Origin: Brachycybe producta
Taxonomy: Eukaryota > Arthropoda > Diplopoda > Playtdesmida > Andrognathidae
NCBI GenBank assembly: GCA_036925085.1
Contig: JAUPFP010000030.1
Span: 806,001-870,000 of the forward strand
DNA: 64,000 nt
Direction: 5' to 3'
Position numbers and translations under genes: made by a program. This document shows positions 22,223 through 35,586 of this stretch, piece after piece. Each line of letters starts with the position of its first letter. Position 1 is the stretch's first letter. The notes under the pieces are model-generated. The model made no database searches and had not been told where the DNA came from. It saw nothing but the letters and a program-made list of their open reading frames with translations.

Positions 22223-23340
22223 AGGAGGCTTGAAGTTCAAAGTTTTTCTCTTTAATTTGGACTTTCCCTAACTGACTGACTTTAGAAGTCAAGACATTGG
22301 AAGACCGTTAATTTGGATCGAAAATGAAGGAACGGATTGGGACACGTTATTTTTAACGCCCATTTGCTTTGCGTGTCTTGAAGTGTTATGGGTTTTTTAG
22401 GCTAAAGAAAGGGTTTTTTGTGGGGGGGGGGCTTTATTATTATTATTAGGTGGTTCGACACTAACCGGCAACTGGTCTCATGGGAAATCGCGTGCCATAC
22501 GTGTGTTTAAGTACCCGGGGTCTGAACACACACACAATATAATAAAACTGAGGTTGGTTTTTTTGCCGCCACCTCGTCGCCAAAAATTCGGTCGTAAAAA
22601 ATGATATTTCTCGCCACTCACACGCCCTTTTAACTTTCACTATTTATATGAACACACGTGTGTATTATAAATTATTATATAAACGATAAGACTTTCTACA
22701 ATAAAATATTAAAAACTAAATCATGGCACAACTAAGCCATATTTTTTTTTTTTTTAATTTTAACTCGTTTTTACCTCTTTGATAACAAGCGCACAAAAAA
22801 GTTATATATATCGACTTGCAATAACTGCTGCGAAGATAAAAAAAAGCGGAGATCACAATGGCATTGAACGCATTCGGAAACGAAAGTAATTATCTGTAAA
22901 GAAAACAGAAAAGTTGCATCCGGAAATAGCATGTGTGTTCGAGAACTGAGTTAGCCTCCATCTAACCTTCTCAAGAAAACAAGCATCCACACTTGCTATC
23001 ATATAACAGCTACCATACATGCTTTCTTGAGTAAATTAAATTGAATATGGGGCAACTACCCTTCAGTGTGAAGCTGATAATGTAATGGCAAAATGAAACA
23101 CATCCGGAAATTCTTTTCTTTTAAAGAATTGTCTCAGAGGTGGAGCAATCACACTTAGAAACTGGTAACGCAAAGAAAAGTTGTCTTTACTTTCCGAATG
23201 CGCCCATTATTTAATGAAGATTCACTGCAATGTGTGTGTGTGTGTGTCTTTGAATAAATTGCAATTGCCAATTGGCTGATAATAAATATTTTTGCAAGAC
23301 TTTCAGTGATTTCTTGCACAATTTGCTAGCAGAAAAAAAA

Positions 23341-23740
23341 AACGCCTTCTAGTTTCTAAACACGCTTTCTATTTCTTGCTTTTGTTTCTCCTGAAACTCA
23401 GAATAACCAACAGTTTGCACAGGCAGTTAGAAATCGGGGAGAACTTCAGTTGGCTCCGCCCTTGTTATGACGACTGGCAACTTCCAATTGGTTTGTTGTG
23501 TGGTTCGACGTTGAAAAGGGCGGAGCATGTGACGTCAGACTACATAACCAACCAATTAGAAGATGCGTTCGATCATAACAAGGGCGGAGCCAACTGAAGT
23601 TCTTCCCGATTTCTAACTGTCTGTATAGTTTGCAAATCAACTGTTCATTCAAGAGCAAAAATGAAGATAAACTAGAAAGTGTTTTAGAAATTAGAAGGGT
23701 AGCTCAATCACATAAAAGGTGTTTTGATGTTGATCAACAC
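23341..23740. mobile_element. Family B ends split by a family A insertion
   Basis: The right end of one family B copy (CTTCTAGTTTCTAAACACGC at 23346, then CTCAGAATAACCAA) is followed directly by family A copy 6. After it come AGAGCAAAAATGAAGATAAAC and TTAGAAGGGTAGCTCAATCA, the left end of another family B copy. The A element therefore landed in older family B DNA. Confidence 0.65.
23419..23624. mobile_element. Family A MITE copy 6
   Basis: 206 bp. Starts ACAGGCAGTTAGAAATCGGG, ends CCCGATTTCTAACTGTCTGT. Flanks ACAGTTTGC and ATAGTTTGC (8/9 match) form the 9-bp duplication. Internal open frames on both strands are palindrome artefacts. Confidence 0.88.
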
Positions 23741-24365
23741 CTGAGTTTACACCTGAGTTTTAAAGGTGTTTACACTTTAAAAACCACCCTTTAAAAGTAA
23801 AACTTCTAGAAGTTCCTAAAAAGTGAAAAGATGTGGAATTTTTTTCATTTTGTTCCTGTTTTTCGATTGGGGATAGGGAGGGGGGCGGCATTCTACAATT
23901 ATATATATACTGTACTTGTACTGAAATTAAGGAAATGTTTTCATTGTTTCCAAGAGAACACAATACTATTATTTTCTTATATAGATTCTATATATAGAAA
24001 GTGTATTACGGTGGTGTTCGTGTTACGATGATATTACGCACGCGTTTTCTTATCTTCACTTTACGGTTATTATGCTCTTCTTTTCTTCTCAGTTTCTTTA
24101 TGTGTTGTTTGTGACCTAAATAAGTTTTCTTAGTTCATTTTTTTGATCACATTGATTTGTGATCAGTCATAGTTATGAGCCAAGTTATCATAATAGCATA
24201 TTTTTATGGTGTAATATTCATACCTCGGCCGTGAAACACTTTGGCAACTAACTTAAAATGAAGATGATTAATTTAGTAATAATAACTAGGGAGGGAAAAA
24301 AAGTCTTTTGAGACTTTTTTTAAGGGCGGTTGTAATCCTTAATTAAAATTCATATATATGTACAT

Positions 24366-24562
24366 GTATGTTACTGTCAATCTGCGGAATCAGTCAATCT
24401 GCGGAATCAGTCAATCTGCAGATTGCCTAAGTAATCTGCAAATCCACCAATCTGCTAGTGAATCTGCAAAATTCAATACAATTTTAGGCGTTGAATTTTG
24501 CAGACTCACTAGCAGGTTGGTTGTTTTGCAGATTGACTGATTCCGCATATTGACAGTAACAT
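24366..24562. repeat. Foldback with 18-bp tandem repeat (family D)
   Basis: Outer arms GTTACTGTCAATCTGCGG and GCATATTGACAGTAAC pair. The left arm has three tandem copies of an 18-bp unit (CAATCTGCGGAATCAGT). The inner arms TGCTAGTGAATCTGCAAAATT and AATTTTGCAGACTCACTAGCA pair around a centre of about 15 bases. A related copy lies at 48644-48785. Confidence 0.75.
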
Positions 24563-24839
24563 ATTCAGTATGGTTTCAGAACCAATGCGAAATCTATAAC
24601 AGTTAGATCTATAAAGGAGAATGACGTCATTAAACCGTTGAAATTGAAATATCTCAGAAAATAGAGATGTTAGACATTTGAAACTTTAGTTGATTGTAAA
24701 GAACATAACAAAACGAATTTGTACAGCAACTTGTAAAAAAAACGCGTGGTTAATTTTAAGTTTTTTAACCAATTTTTAGAAAATTTATAAATTTTACAAT
24801 TCTTGAAACAATAGGTTTTTTTTTTAAAAAATTCAGTAA

Positions 24840-25080
24840 CTTTTTTTAAGGTGGGTTTTAAAGTGTAAACGCTCCTCAGACTCTTCATTAGAATCGTTAC
24901 TTCATCTTTCAGATGAAAAAGGAAGAGAAGCTTTGAATGTGCATTAGAAACTAGAAGGGTTAGTAGCTCAATTACTTAAGAGGGTATTTTTCATCATGTT
25001 GATATATTTCAAAATAAACTTTTTGTTACATAAAAAGTTTATTTTGAAATATATCAACATGATTCGAAAATGAGCTGTTA
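24840..25080. mobile_element. Family B element
   Basis: Begins with the outer family B end AAGGTGGGTTTTAAAGTGTA, then GAAACTAGAAGGGTTAGTAG and TTTCAAAATAAACTTTTTG paired with AAAAAGTTTATTTTGAAAT. The right end is degraded after about 25075. Confidence 0.7.
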
Positions 25081-26199
25081 ATAAACCATCTTAACTCGTC
25101 GTAGTTTTTTTTTAATAATTAAGTCAATTATTTACAAATTTGTTTTATTTTTGTACAAAACATATTCTAACTCAACTAAGGCATTGCTAGCCTCTACCTC
25201 CAACTCTCTTTGTTGTGCGAGATAGAGAATATGCAATTTGGAACATCCGGTATTTGAATAATACAAAAAAAAACACCGTAAAATGAGAATACGTTGCGAA
25301 GATAAACATAGAGATTTTGTTGCCAAAAGATGAATTATTAGAACTTTTCTCATTCTGTCTAACAAAAACATTTTTTTTCCAACCTTGAAGAAAATGAGGT
25401 TTCGAAATGATTATTTCGAATGTAGTAATTTTAATGTAATTATGTTATATTATTATTTAGTTCGTGGCGTTCTATTTTTATGAATTGTTGTGATTATTAT
25501 TATGTTTTCATAAAGGTCTAACTTTTTTTTTAAAAGTTGGCCAATTTTCAGGTCCATTTTGTTAAAAGGGTTATATTAAAATTAATATTTAATTGTACTT
25601 TTTTTTTTGTATTTATTCCTTGTGGAAATCAACAATTTTTTTTTGTTACTTGTAACCATAATAACATATTACGCCTATTCTAGTCTGTATATACCTACAT
25701 ACATACAGTATATATAGTGCAATTTGTAGTTGAGGTTTTTTGTTGTTGTAACTTTTGCACTTTTGTTGATAATGGTGATGAAGAAAACGAATTTTTGTTT
25801 GGTTGTAATCACATTGGACCTTCTTTTTTATTTTTCTTCTTTTGTGGTTTTTATGTGTAAAAAAGAAAAGAAAAAGAAGAAATAGCGTTTTTTTTCTCTC
25901 CACAATTGGGAATTCGCATTAAGGAGTTCTATCTTGTGTGTGTTTGTATTATATTATTATACAGTATGTTTCAGAACAAATGTTTCCAGTTTTATCCTTC
26001 AACGTATACCAGATGGCGCTGATACAATATCACCTATGTTTAAAAATTATTATCTCAGAAAATAGAAAAAAGCTAAAACATTGGAAATTAAAGTAGTTAA
26101 GATGGTTTAGGAACAGCTGATTTTCTACTAGAATTATTTAGAATTATATTTCACGAGAAACATGAAAGTGTTCTCTATAAACTGGAAGACTAGTTTTGA

Positions 26200-26970
26200 A
26201 TTTGAATAATTACTCGACAAGCAGCCCAGATGGCTAGGGAGAGAATCACTATTTAGTCCAAAAGCAGTATAAAAATGCATTATCAAAATGAATTTCTATC
26301 ACCTACTATAACATGTCAGCATCCAAATTTAATATTAAGTCGAGTGGCAGCATTAGTATACATATTCCTTGTTAAATAACATCCGATATAAATTCCCTAA
26401 ATCGAAAAGTTCCCCAATGCACAACCTCCTCTGGAAGTAAATTCCATTGTCGAATCGCATTTGGTACAAAAATGACCAAAAATACAAGTCTCTTCTTGCA
26501 AAAATTGCTTATTTTTTGTAAAAGTGGTCACCCCTACCCATATGTACATGTACATGTACAGCTAAGCACAATGTACTAGCGGTTCAACGGTTGGCCAGGG
26601 GCGCTGCTGGCTGCTGGGGACCTGCTGCCCCACGACTGTGGGGGCATAAGATGTTTGGGGGTGCAAAGGGGGAGACGCAATATTTTAAGCAGCAGGGACG
26701 GCAGGATGCACAACCAAACTTAGCTACGCCATTGCAGTTGGCTTGATACAAAACTCCACTAACATTTTTTAAGAATGTTCAGGCTGAAGTGAGTCCAACG
26801 AAATGCTAACCTTGCCCAACCAGATTCTAATAGAATTTTAATCACACTTTCAAGAGTAGAATCTATTCGTATTTCCGCAGAAACAATCTTTGCCGCTCTG
26901 CGTTGGACCATTTTAACAGAACAACAGTGGACTCCACGCAGTGCAGCAGTATTCTAGATGGGGCCAGCAC
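26200..26970 (-). pseudogene. Non-LTR retrotransposon 3' end (Jockey/CR1-like), broken
   Basis: On the minus strand, separate frames give HLEYCCTAWSP, then MVQRRAAKIVS, then a stretch with LLESGWARLAFRW, and later FVPNAIRQWNLLPEEVV. These match, in order, the usual C-terminal landmarks of LINE reverse transcriptases (a HLEY..VWSP box, a VQRRA box, a LGW..L..RR box, and a P..IR.WN.LP box). Frameshifts, stops and an inserted GC-rich segment (about 26575-26740) show it is dead. The 3' tail has GACTAAATAGTGATTCTC and ATCTGGGCTGC. This is the only LINE-like sequence seen in the window. Confidence 0.75.
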
Positions 26971-27122
26971 CAAATATTTGGATTGTAAGCTATAGGCCTA
27001 TATATTTCGAATTACTCGGACAACCTCATAAAACCCTGTGAGGTTGTGACTGACATAAAAATATCGTCTGCTAAGCGTCGTCTACTTTGTGCCTGAAAGA
27101 GAAAATAATCCGAGCTCGATGG

Positions 27123-27328
27123 ACAGGCATTTAGAAATCGGGGAAAACACAAGTTGGTTCCGCCCTTTTTATGACGACCGGGAACTTCTAATTGGTTTGT
27201 TGTTTGGTTCGACGTTGAAAAGGGCGGAGCATGTGACGTCAGACTACATAACCAACCAATTAGAAGTTGCCAGTCGTCATAAAAAGGGCGGAGCTAACTT
27301 GTGTTTTCCCCGATTTCTAAATGCCTGT
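27123..27328. mobile_element. Family A MITE copy 7
   Basis: 206 bp. Ends ACAGGCATTTAGAAATCGGG and CCGATTTCTAAATGCCTGT. Flanks GCTCGATGG and GCTCGATGT (8/9) are the target duplication. The DNA after it, TTTACACTTTAAAAGCCAAC, matches the outer end of family B, so this copy also sits in family B sequence. Confidence 0.88.
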
Positions 27329-28369
27329 GCTCGATGTGTTCTGTTTACACTTTAAAAGCCAACTTAACCAGTGCTGTGTAGTTACTGGTTTATACATTGA
27401 TGATAGTTTGGTGAAATTCACTTGAATTGTGAGACACACTGTAGAGTTATAATAAAGGTTCCTCCTCCTCCAAGTGAAATTTGTCGATGACACGGGGCCC
27501 CATATATTTTCAAAAGATATAATAATATCGCGCTTTTTATTATATTTCGATATCTGTAGCTACAAAACATACAACTGTCAAAGGTATTTGAAAATGTTAA
27601 GGTGTCTCCTAGGGGCTAATAAAAATTGTGCCTTTTCAGCTTTTTTCTTCTTTTTTCTCACCCCGTTCAGTCAGTATTAACAACGACCTAAAAATCTCTT
27701 GCAAGAAATATATTCTTTTAAAAGAAGATCACACACACACATAGGGCCCGGCCCCCCTCCCCCTACTCCTAATTCCTATTTCGACCTATACATGTATATA
27801 ATAATAATAATAAAGGATATTCTTCTGTTCCATGAGAGATAAAGAATGAAGTTATATTTTATTACAATTTTTGTACGTGTAATTGACGCATGCGTCCTCC
27901 TCCTCCTCCTCTCTTTTATTTCTGCTTTTCTGGCAATTCCATTAGAAAACCAGAAGAAAAATAATATTCATTTTTCTAGTTTTAAAATTGTAAAAAAAAT
28001 TTTATGTATAATGTATTTTTTTCTTCTTCTCATAAATAAGAAGCAACAGTATGAAAAAATAATCTAATTTTGTTAGAATTTCCAATTTGGAATTGTAGAC
28101 GAATTATATATACTAAAAAAAAGTATTTACATGGCGAAATCGTTAAAAATGAACTTTTTCTGACAGTTTTAAGATGATCGAATTTTATGTTTTTATTGCA
28201 AATATTTGATATTTTGATATTTGATATCAAAAAGTAGCTTCTAACAAATTTTGAAATTGTGAAAATCTGCAAACTCTGAGAGCAAATTTAATTTTGAAGC
28301 ATCTTAAGATGTTTATAAATAGCTAATTTTCAAACTTTTTGTTATTCTACCTTTTAGAAGAGCAAAAAC

Positions 28370-28520
28370 GATGGAGAAATTGAAAGGGTAAGAAACTAGA
28401 ACCATAACTGAATTATTACTTAATAATATTTTCATATTGATGTCTTTCAAAATAAACTTTTTTTCTGACAAATTAAAAAAATGAATTGAAATGAACCTTT
28501 CTAGTTTCTAAAACACGTTC
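28370..28520. mobile_element. Family B short copy
   Basis: GAAACTAGAACCATAACTGA at 28393, TCTTTCAAAATAAACTTTTT at 28443 and CCTTTCTAGTTTCTAAAACA at 28496. Internally shortened, with no frame. Confidence 0.65.
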
Positions 28521-28698
28521 AAATTTTTCTTTAATTTTTTGCTTCTGAAATATTTAGAGAATAACCAGATTTTGAGGATCGTTTACACGTTTAAAAAATA
28601 GTTTAAATTTTTATCAATTTTTCTTGTATTTATTGAAAAATTAAAAATAATTTGATGTAATAATTTATTAAAAGGTATTTTTAAACTTGTAACACCTT

Positions 28699-29103
28699 GT
28701 TTCTATTACAAAAATTAACTGCAGTTAAAATGTTAACCACAGTTAATCTTAGTTACATTCACCATAGTTAAATTTCTGAACAATGGAGTTAACTTCAACT
28801 GCATTGACTTGACACAGTGTGGTTAACCACATTATTGAATGGTTAAATACGTCACACTTCCTGTATTCAAACAAATTTATCCTATAATGTTTATAGGATA
28901 AATTTGTTTGAATACAGGAAGTTGTGACGTATGTGGCGGACAGTGAGAGTCCTATTTTAAGTTAACAGGAAGTGACAAAAATCATTTAACCGACAGGTAA
29001 GTCTCATTTAAATAGAAACACACAAAAGTACAACTGCTAACTTGTATCCAGTTAACTATAACCTTGGTTATGTAACTGCAGTTCATTTTTATTGTGGGGA
29101 AAC
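28699..29103. mobile_element. Family C foldback element, copy 1
   Basis: 405 bp. Ends GTTTCTATTACAAAAATTAA and TTCATTTTTATTGTGGGG with AAC pair as terminal inverted repeats, followed inward by AACTGCAGTTA in both arms. The middle holds a strong inner hairpin, CCTGTATTCAAACAAATTTA with its complement near 28859-28920, and GACGTATGTGGCGGACAGTGAG. The same layout in opposite orientation is at 49371-49757. Confidence 0.8.
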
Positions 29104-29984
29104 GAGGTATTAGGGGGGGGGGCTAGACTAGGATTAGTTTTGGCTTAGTGGAGGTGGAGGAATATGACGTCATGATGTCTAGTTTTCCATCTAGTTATAA
29201 ATGAAGTATTTACTGATTTCATTATAACAAATCTATATCTAAAATGTAACATGGATTCTATTTTTGTTTCGCCTTATCAAAATTCAAATCAAGATTAATG
29301 AAGTTTCATTTTCTAAGAAGAAGAAGAAGAAAAAAAAAACGACATCATTCATTTTCATTTGCAACTAGTATTTATTATTCTTGATGAAATCTTCATTCAA
29401 TCTCTGAAATGCTAGAAAGAGTGAGAGAAAGAGAAATTATATCGAATATATTTTTCTTCATTATCGATTTTCATTTGCATTTTAAAATAACCTGTAGAAA
29501 ACTTTGGAGGCATTTTCTCCACCCCCCCCCCCCCAATATGGGAATTCACCTATACGCATTCTAATATCTAGAAGGAATTCTAATTTCGATAGAAATTTCA
29601 TCACTAATTAGTAATTACAGCGTTGTATAGGCAGCCATAAATAAAGCTGCTGGAGTTTTCATTCAAATCTACAAAATAATGTCATGTGTGAGTGTGGTTC
29701 ACACTAGGTATACAATATGTTACGTTGACTCCATAAGCATGCACAAAATATAGAACAATCTCAACCACGCCCACTCTGAATTAGCTTAACATTTGAGTCG
29801 CCCATTTGCACATTAAAAATGGAGACATTCTTGTCTTGCAGATGTCGATGGGAATATATTGCTCCCAACATTTCCTTTGTTGTTGTGCCCGTTCACTACT
29901 TATGCATATACAGTTTGTTGTTGACTGTGATGCTCTGGTTAAGTAAATGTGTTTACAGCTGGCACTTACTGCTCTACTGATGTC

Positions 29985-30175
29985 AAAAATGACGTCATAT
30001 GGTTTTGAATTGAAGAATTCTGACTGTCCTTATCATCCTTATCTCGCGATAACAATGCATCTTGCGTCCATGGGGAAAATGAACAATTAGGGGGAAAAAA
30101 AAGAAAGAAACCTAAAATTTTCAAAGAAAACCAAAGAAATGACAAACCAGAATTGATTATCTGTTCCTATCTTAA
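29985..30175. repeat. Family E foldback, partial copy
   Basis: Shares GGGGAAAATGAACAATTA, AAAGAAATGACAAACC and CAGAATTGATTATCTGT with the two better copies at 34551 and 34744. The left arm (GAATTCTGACTGTCC) is decayed. No coding potential. Confidence 0.5.
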
Positions 30176-31827
30176 GACCCACATACATAACCAGAGCATA
30201 AGTTCTGGCGTTGCAATGGTTGTCTACTAGATGGAGTTTGCATTGACAAATCCGGTTTGTTTGTGATGATATAATATTATAGTTATGCTTATCTATAATA
30301 TTATATATTCATACTGACCACTCCCATTTTGTTACTCTTATAAAGATTCAGAGTGTTTGGAAAAAGTTGCAATTAGGCGGCTTTTTTTACCATTTGCATT
30401 TCGATAGACAGATGTCATAGCATATGGTCCCTAATGTACTAGTAATATAGTACGTGCCCACATTACATTCAATGCTGAGTAAATGTTTGTTTAGTATGTA
30501 GGCCTTTATGAATGAGTCACAGAGAGAGACACACAATTGACGTGTTTTCCATAGGATTGGATTTGGATGGACAGTCTTCATGTTTCTTTATTTGTACACC
30601 TCTTGACATTATTTTGTCAAAATGAATACAGAATATGGGTGGAGAAGAATCTTCTTCTCTCTTTTTATACAAATTAACAAAGGTTTTTTTTTTATTCCTA
30701 ATACTTGGTACTAGTACCGTTTGCAGTTAGTACCATGACAGATTCGCAGCCTTATTTATTACAAGAAGATGTGACAATAATACATTAAGATGTCACGACT
30801 TCTAATTTTGTCATTTTATGACTAATCAAATTATAATGTGTTATGACAATGCATACTGCATTTTGACTGTTGTCCCTCTGTTACAGGCCGTTATGGCTTC
30901 TTGCAGAATAATTTTTGAAATTCAAATCAAATCAGCAGCAATAAACATAATTATGATACACACTGTGAGATAACTACAACAATCTTATAACTTATGATAT
31001 ACAGAGATAGATAGGACTATCATATGACAATCTTATTACCTTTTTGTAATTACCCTTGATGTTTTAAACAATTTAATATTCATTTAGGTATTTATGGCAA
31101 AAACGTTTTGCTTTTTAAAATAAAAAAGAAGGTTGGATAGAGGAATAGACACTTCAATGCGAACTGTGTGTGCAGAGCACACTGGAATTGAAGACATCTC
31201 TGCATTCCAGACGTTTCTCGGAATGCATCGAATCCAAAAATTCCATTCCCGCTCGTCTGGTTCACTTGCAATGAATTTTCGAAGTTATATAAATATTCCA
31301 AGGAATATTTTTAAAAATGGCAAGAAATGAGTCTTCTAGATGCCCTAAAAGCACTGAAATGAACTCAGGAGGGCCCAACAGACTTCCGAGGACCATAAAA
31401 ACCCATAAATTCAAAAAAGTAGAAAGAATTAGAATGGAACGTTTTTCGTCTTCCTTTGTGTTCCCACTGTCCACCAGACCTGAATATATAAAAAGTACAC
31501 CATTTTCGTTTGTCCATTTGACAAATTAAAATATGTAAATGAGTTGTGGACACAATAATGTGCATATTGTACAACACTTTCTTCTTTTTTATTCCATTCG
31601 AAGTCGTTTTTTTAATAAGTTAATAACCAAATGAATGCGAGGTTATTTTTCGTGGGTGTGTCTTGAAATATAATGGAAATAAGGGGTCATTTGGGGTCAT
31701 CATACAATTTTCAACGACATCTTTTTTTGGAACAAGAACTTTTATTATTTCATGGTAATTAAATGAATTTCGAATGAGTTTTATGATTATGTGACCTTTT
31801 TGTGCCCATACTTTACTGAATGATATG

Positions 31828-31828
<1 letters not shown>

Positions 31829-31895
<67 letters not shown>

Positions 31896-31907
31896 GTATA
31901 TATATTA
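31829..31907. repeat. TA microsatellite
   Basis: Almost uninterrupted AT/TA dinucleotides with two TG interruptions near 31881 and 31895. Likely to vary in length and to be hard to assemble. Confidence 0.95.
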
Positions 31908-33779
31908 CAAGTATTTAGTACGCTTTAATTGGGATATCCCTTTTTATTATTTCATTTATTTTATGAATTGTGAATTTCAACTTTGATTGTGGCCGGATAT
32001 TAAGGGTCTATGGGGTGAGGATTGTAGGGGTCATCAGAATGTTGGACCACCCCTTCCTACCCCCTGTCAACGTTTTCATTAACCCATTGGTACCAAATTT
32101 GTCTTCCAGTAAAGAAAGTTATGGTCCAAATTCAAGAAAAAAAACTTGAACTCTCTGAACAGAGTTCCAATGTAAAGACCACAGTTTTAATAAGTGCAAT
32201 TGGATCTAGACTTGAGGGAGGCTAGTGGCGTAGCTACGGGGACTGCAAAAAATGCATTTTCATTAATAAAAAAGAACTTGATTTAAGACTAGCATTCCAG
32301 TCTGGTTTAAGGTTATGTTAGATGGTAATTTGAAATTCTAATCTCTAACCAGGTTCTACCACTGAAAAATGCATTTATTGGTTTACTATTACAAAAAAAA
32401 AACATGTTTAGGAAGAGGCCACTGGGGGAGAGAGGAGGATGTTGTTGAAACCCTGCTCTGAGATTTCAAGTACGGTTTTCTTGAGTTTGGGCCTATATTG
32501 GATACTGTCCGTTTTTCTTCTGGATGAGGAGGATTTGAAGGGTGAGAGGACACTGAAGGAGGAGGAGGAGGAGGAGGAGTGTAACATGGGAAGAGAGAGA
32601 GATAGAAAGGGACGGGGAATTTCAAAAGCAAACCACCAGCCCTTAAGTTTCAAGTTGTAATCAAATATCACGACATTTTTTCACTCAACTTTCTCCTCCT
32701 TTTTATCTTATCTGTGTGAAAATTGTTTCGTCGGTTTTTATACAGAGTACAGTCTGTGTATTGTCAAATGGAGCTTTTAATATAAATCAAATTTTTGGTT
32801 ACTTAATTAGTCATTTTTTTTTAAAAAAAGAACTTCAACTGGAGCTTTTTTTTCTAATATTGAACATGAGTTTTGGTTGTGTCATCCTTTTTTTAGATTT
32901 CTTGTGGATTCGTCCACATTTTTTTCTTATTTCTAAACTCGGTTAAGTTATCAGTTACTACTACATGTGATTTTAAAAAGAACAGTTGAAGACTAGAAGT
33001 CCTTTCTTTATGTAAGTTATTTGTACGAGGAGTTGGATTAAGAAGGAGGAAATTTAACTACAGTAATTACAATTAAATTTGCTTCAATTTCTCTTCTATA
33101 AATCTACATCAAGTCCTTTTATTTTTTTAACTTCCGCTTTGTTCAAATCGTGTTAACTCAACTTTAAGTCGGGTTGTGGATTTTTGTTATCAGGCATAAA
33201 TAATAATAATAATAATAATAATAAGGAACAAGATGTCGTGAACAATTGATTTTTTTAATATTTAAAAAAAATAGGCTTATGGTTTATTATTTATTCAAAC
33301 ATTTGAGATATAGAAGTTGTTTGATTGTGATTTTCATCAGAAAAAACAAGGGGGAAACATCTGTATGCAAATTAGGAGGAGGAGGCGGAGGATTAATGGG
33401 TGGAGTAGGTGGAGGAGAGGTACCCCTCTGTTGTATTCTTAAGGGGAGAAGAGGAACCCTTATTCTATGCGTCTATCAACCCAACTTTGTTTTGTGTTTC
33501 TTCTCGTGATTAAAAATCCTTGAAGGTAAGGAAATGAAACATTTTTTAACCAAAAAATATGGTTTTATAATTTCTATGGATGTCTTCTTCTATAATTAAA
33601 TGATGTAATAATTGTTGTGTATTTTCTATGATGTAATTTCGTATTTCCAGTTAGTAAGAAGTTCCATATGGAAATTATAATTGCGTTTTAATGTAGGATT
33701 TACAAAGTAAGAAAGTAAAGAAAAAAAGGCATTATTTCAAAAAGAAATTCTCAAAATTCGTTTTAAAAAAATGTTTACT

Positions 33780-34170
33780 TTTCATTAAGATTCGTTTATC
33801 AATAGTTAATTTTCGTATTCTGATTATTTTCTTTTTCAGAAGAGCAAAATTAAGAGAAACTAGTGTTTTAGAAACTAGAAGGGTAACTCAATCACTTACA
33901 AGTATTTTCATGTTGATATCTTTCAAAATAAAATTTTAAAAAGATATAAAATTAAAAGATAACTTCAGTTTAAAGTTGGTTCATTTTCAAACCGACATAA
34001 AAAGCTTATTTTGAAAGATATCATTAATATAAAAATACGAAGACGCCCCCCCCCCAGTGGTTGAGTGGAGATGATAGCCTCCGCTTGTGATGTTGGAAGC
34101 TACTACCCCTTCTAGTTTCTAACAGACATTAAAGTTTTTCTTAATGTGTTAGTTACACTTGAAAGACAAA
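33780..34170. mobile_element. Family B element
   Basis: Outer left part TTTTCAGAAGAGCAAAATTAA, then TTTAGAAACTAGAAGGGTAA, TCTTTCAAAATAAAATTTT and the complementary AAGCTTATTTTGAAAGATA, ending TTCTAGTTTCTAACAGACA. A C-run and a GC-rich insert (34041-34105) interrupt the right arm. Confidence 0.7.
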
Positions 34171-34550
34171 AATAAGAGTTTAACCAACATTGTAATGAGT
34201 TTAAAAAATTAACAAATAAGCAAAAGTTTAAATTGAGTTATTTATAAAAAAAAAAAAAATTGGAAAGTATTTGTAATTTTTCATTCTACAGTAAAAAAAA
34301 CATTTAACACGAAAAAGTATTCCGGTTCCTTCTATTTCGTGTTATACGGTTTCTACTGTATATTTTTTATTGTTAAATTTCTATAAAAAAATCCTTTTAT
34401 CATAAATTTTATGCATATTTCGTTAAAAATGAAATTCAAAATATAATCTTTGAAAATGAAACTATCTTTTATAAACATAAGTCATATGATCACAGCTTGA
34501 CTCTTGAATTACATAAATCTGAAATATTTGATATAAATATTAATATTAAC

Positions 34551-34979
34551 GCTGGGTACAGACGGTCAATTCTGGCTTGTCCAACCCTGGACATGAAATC
34601 ATACACATTTGTTCAAATGATGGTTCAAATGATTTGCAATGATGGGGAAATGAACAATTTAATTAGAAAGAAAAAAAAGACTCCACTCACATAAAATGTC
34701 ATAATAAACCCAAAGAATGGGCAAGCCAGAATTGATCGTTTGTACCCAACCTAGAGCTGCGTACAAACGGTCAATTTTGGCTTTATCCATTCATTGATTT
34801 TATTTTGAAGTACTGCGTTGGAAACGGGCCTAATTTATCTTCTTTTTTTTAATAATTTGCTCATTTTTCTCATCGTAGCAAAAGCATTAGAATCTGAAGA
34901 AATGTGTACGTTCTCACCCCCCCCCCCCCCCCCCCAACGGATTGACAAGCCAGAATTGATTGTCTGTAGCCAGCTTTAG
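34551..34979. repeat. Family E foldbacks, two copies in tandem
   Basis: Copy one (34551-34735) starts CTGGGTACAGACGGTCAATT and ends AATTGATCGTTTGTACCCAA. Copy two (34744-34978) starts GCTGCGTACAAACGGTCAAT and ends GAATTGATTGTCTGTAGCCA. Each has internal TGGCTTGTCC/GGCAAGCCA pairing. Copy two contains a long C run (34917-34935). A decayed third copy lies near 29985. Confidence 0.75.
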
Positions 34980-35076
34980 TCCATAATGATATTTCAGTTT
35001 GAACTTTACATAATATGTCAAATTATAATATTGTCGTTGGAAAGTTTTTTTTTTTCCTTTCCAATGTTTTCATTTG

Positions 35077-35090
35077 GTTGTCATGGAAAC
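35077..35090. promoter_or_regulatory. RFX-like X-box, imperfect
   Basis: GTTGTCATGGAAAC has the spacing and central CATGG of an X-box, with one change in each half-site. It lies about 570 bases before the candidate first exon at 35648, which is suggestive only. Confidence 0.4.
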
Positions 35091-35586
35091 AAAGTATATT
35101 ACCAAAGTTACAACACAACAAAAGACTTATTTTGGCAACGTTGTCGTTTATTATTTATTGTTAATATTACAAGCCGGGAATATTATGTGCTAATACATTA
35201 TAGAAGAGAGTTGAATATAAATGTTTTGTAAACTAGGAAATTTGGCATTTTCAGTTGATGGCACACACAAACAGGTGTGATTCGCAATGAATCAGTCAAT
35301 AGTAGAAGGTTGATTTTTTTTTTTCTTCTCTTCTTACAGTTTATCATCCCACATTATTATTATTATATTTCAGGCGTTTGTGTGCTTCTCAGGTGTGTGT
35401 GTGTGTAATTAATCTTCAGGTGTGTTTGTTTGTAAAAGTGTTTGTAAAACTTGTAGGCCTGACTGTGTGATATGAAGACAAGTCTTAAACATTTGATGAG
35501 AAATCTCAATATGACGTGTGTTATGATTATCCGGTAATAATTAATTGAATGTGTGACTGTATTTTAAAACCGGTAACACTGTGGAT

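Noticed and set aside
23376-23658. Overlapping open frames on both strands with similar peptides (also at 14015, 21472, 27089 and 39024)
   Set aside because: All lie in family A MITEs; the matching peptides reflect the palindromic element, not a gene family.
24366-24430. Possible CRISPR-like repeats (18-bp units)
   Set aside because: Only three contiguous units without spacers, part of a eukaryotic foldback element.
31092-31577. Cluster of 65-70 codon frames on both strands
   Set aside because: Slightly GC-richer DNA, but frames disagree and no family is recognisable. Possibly an old transposon; left unassigned.
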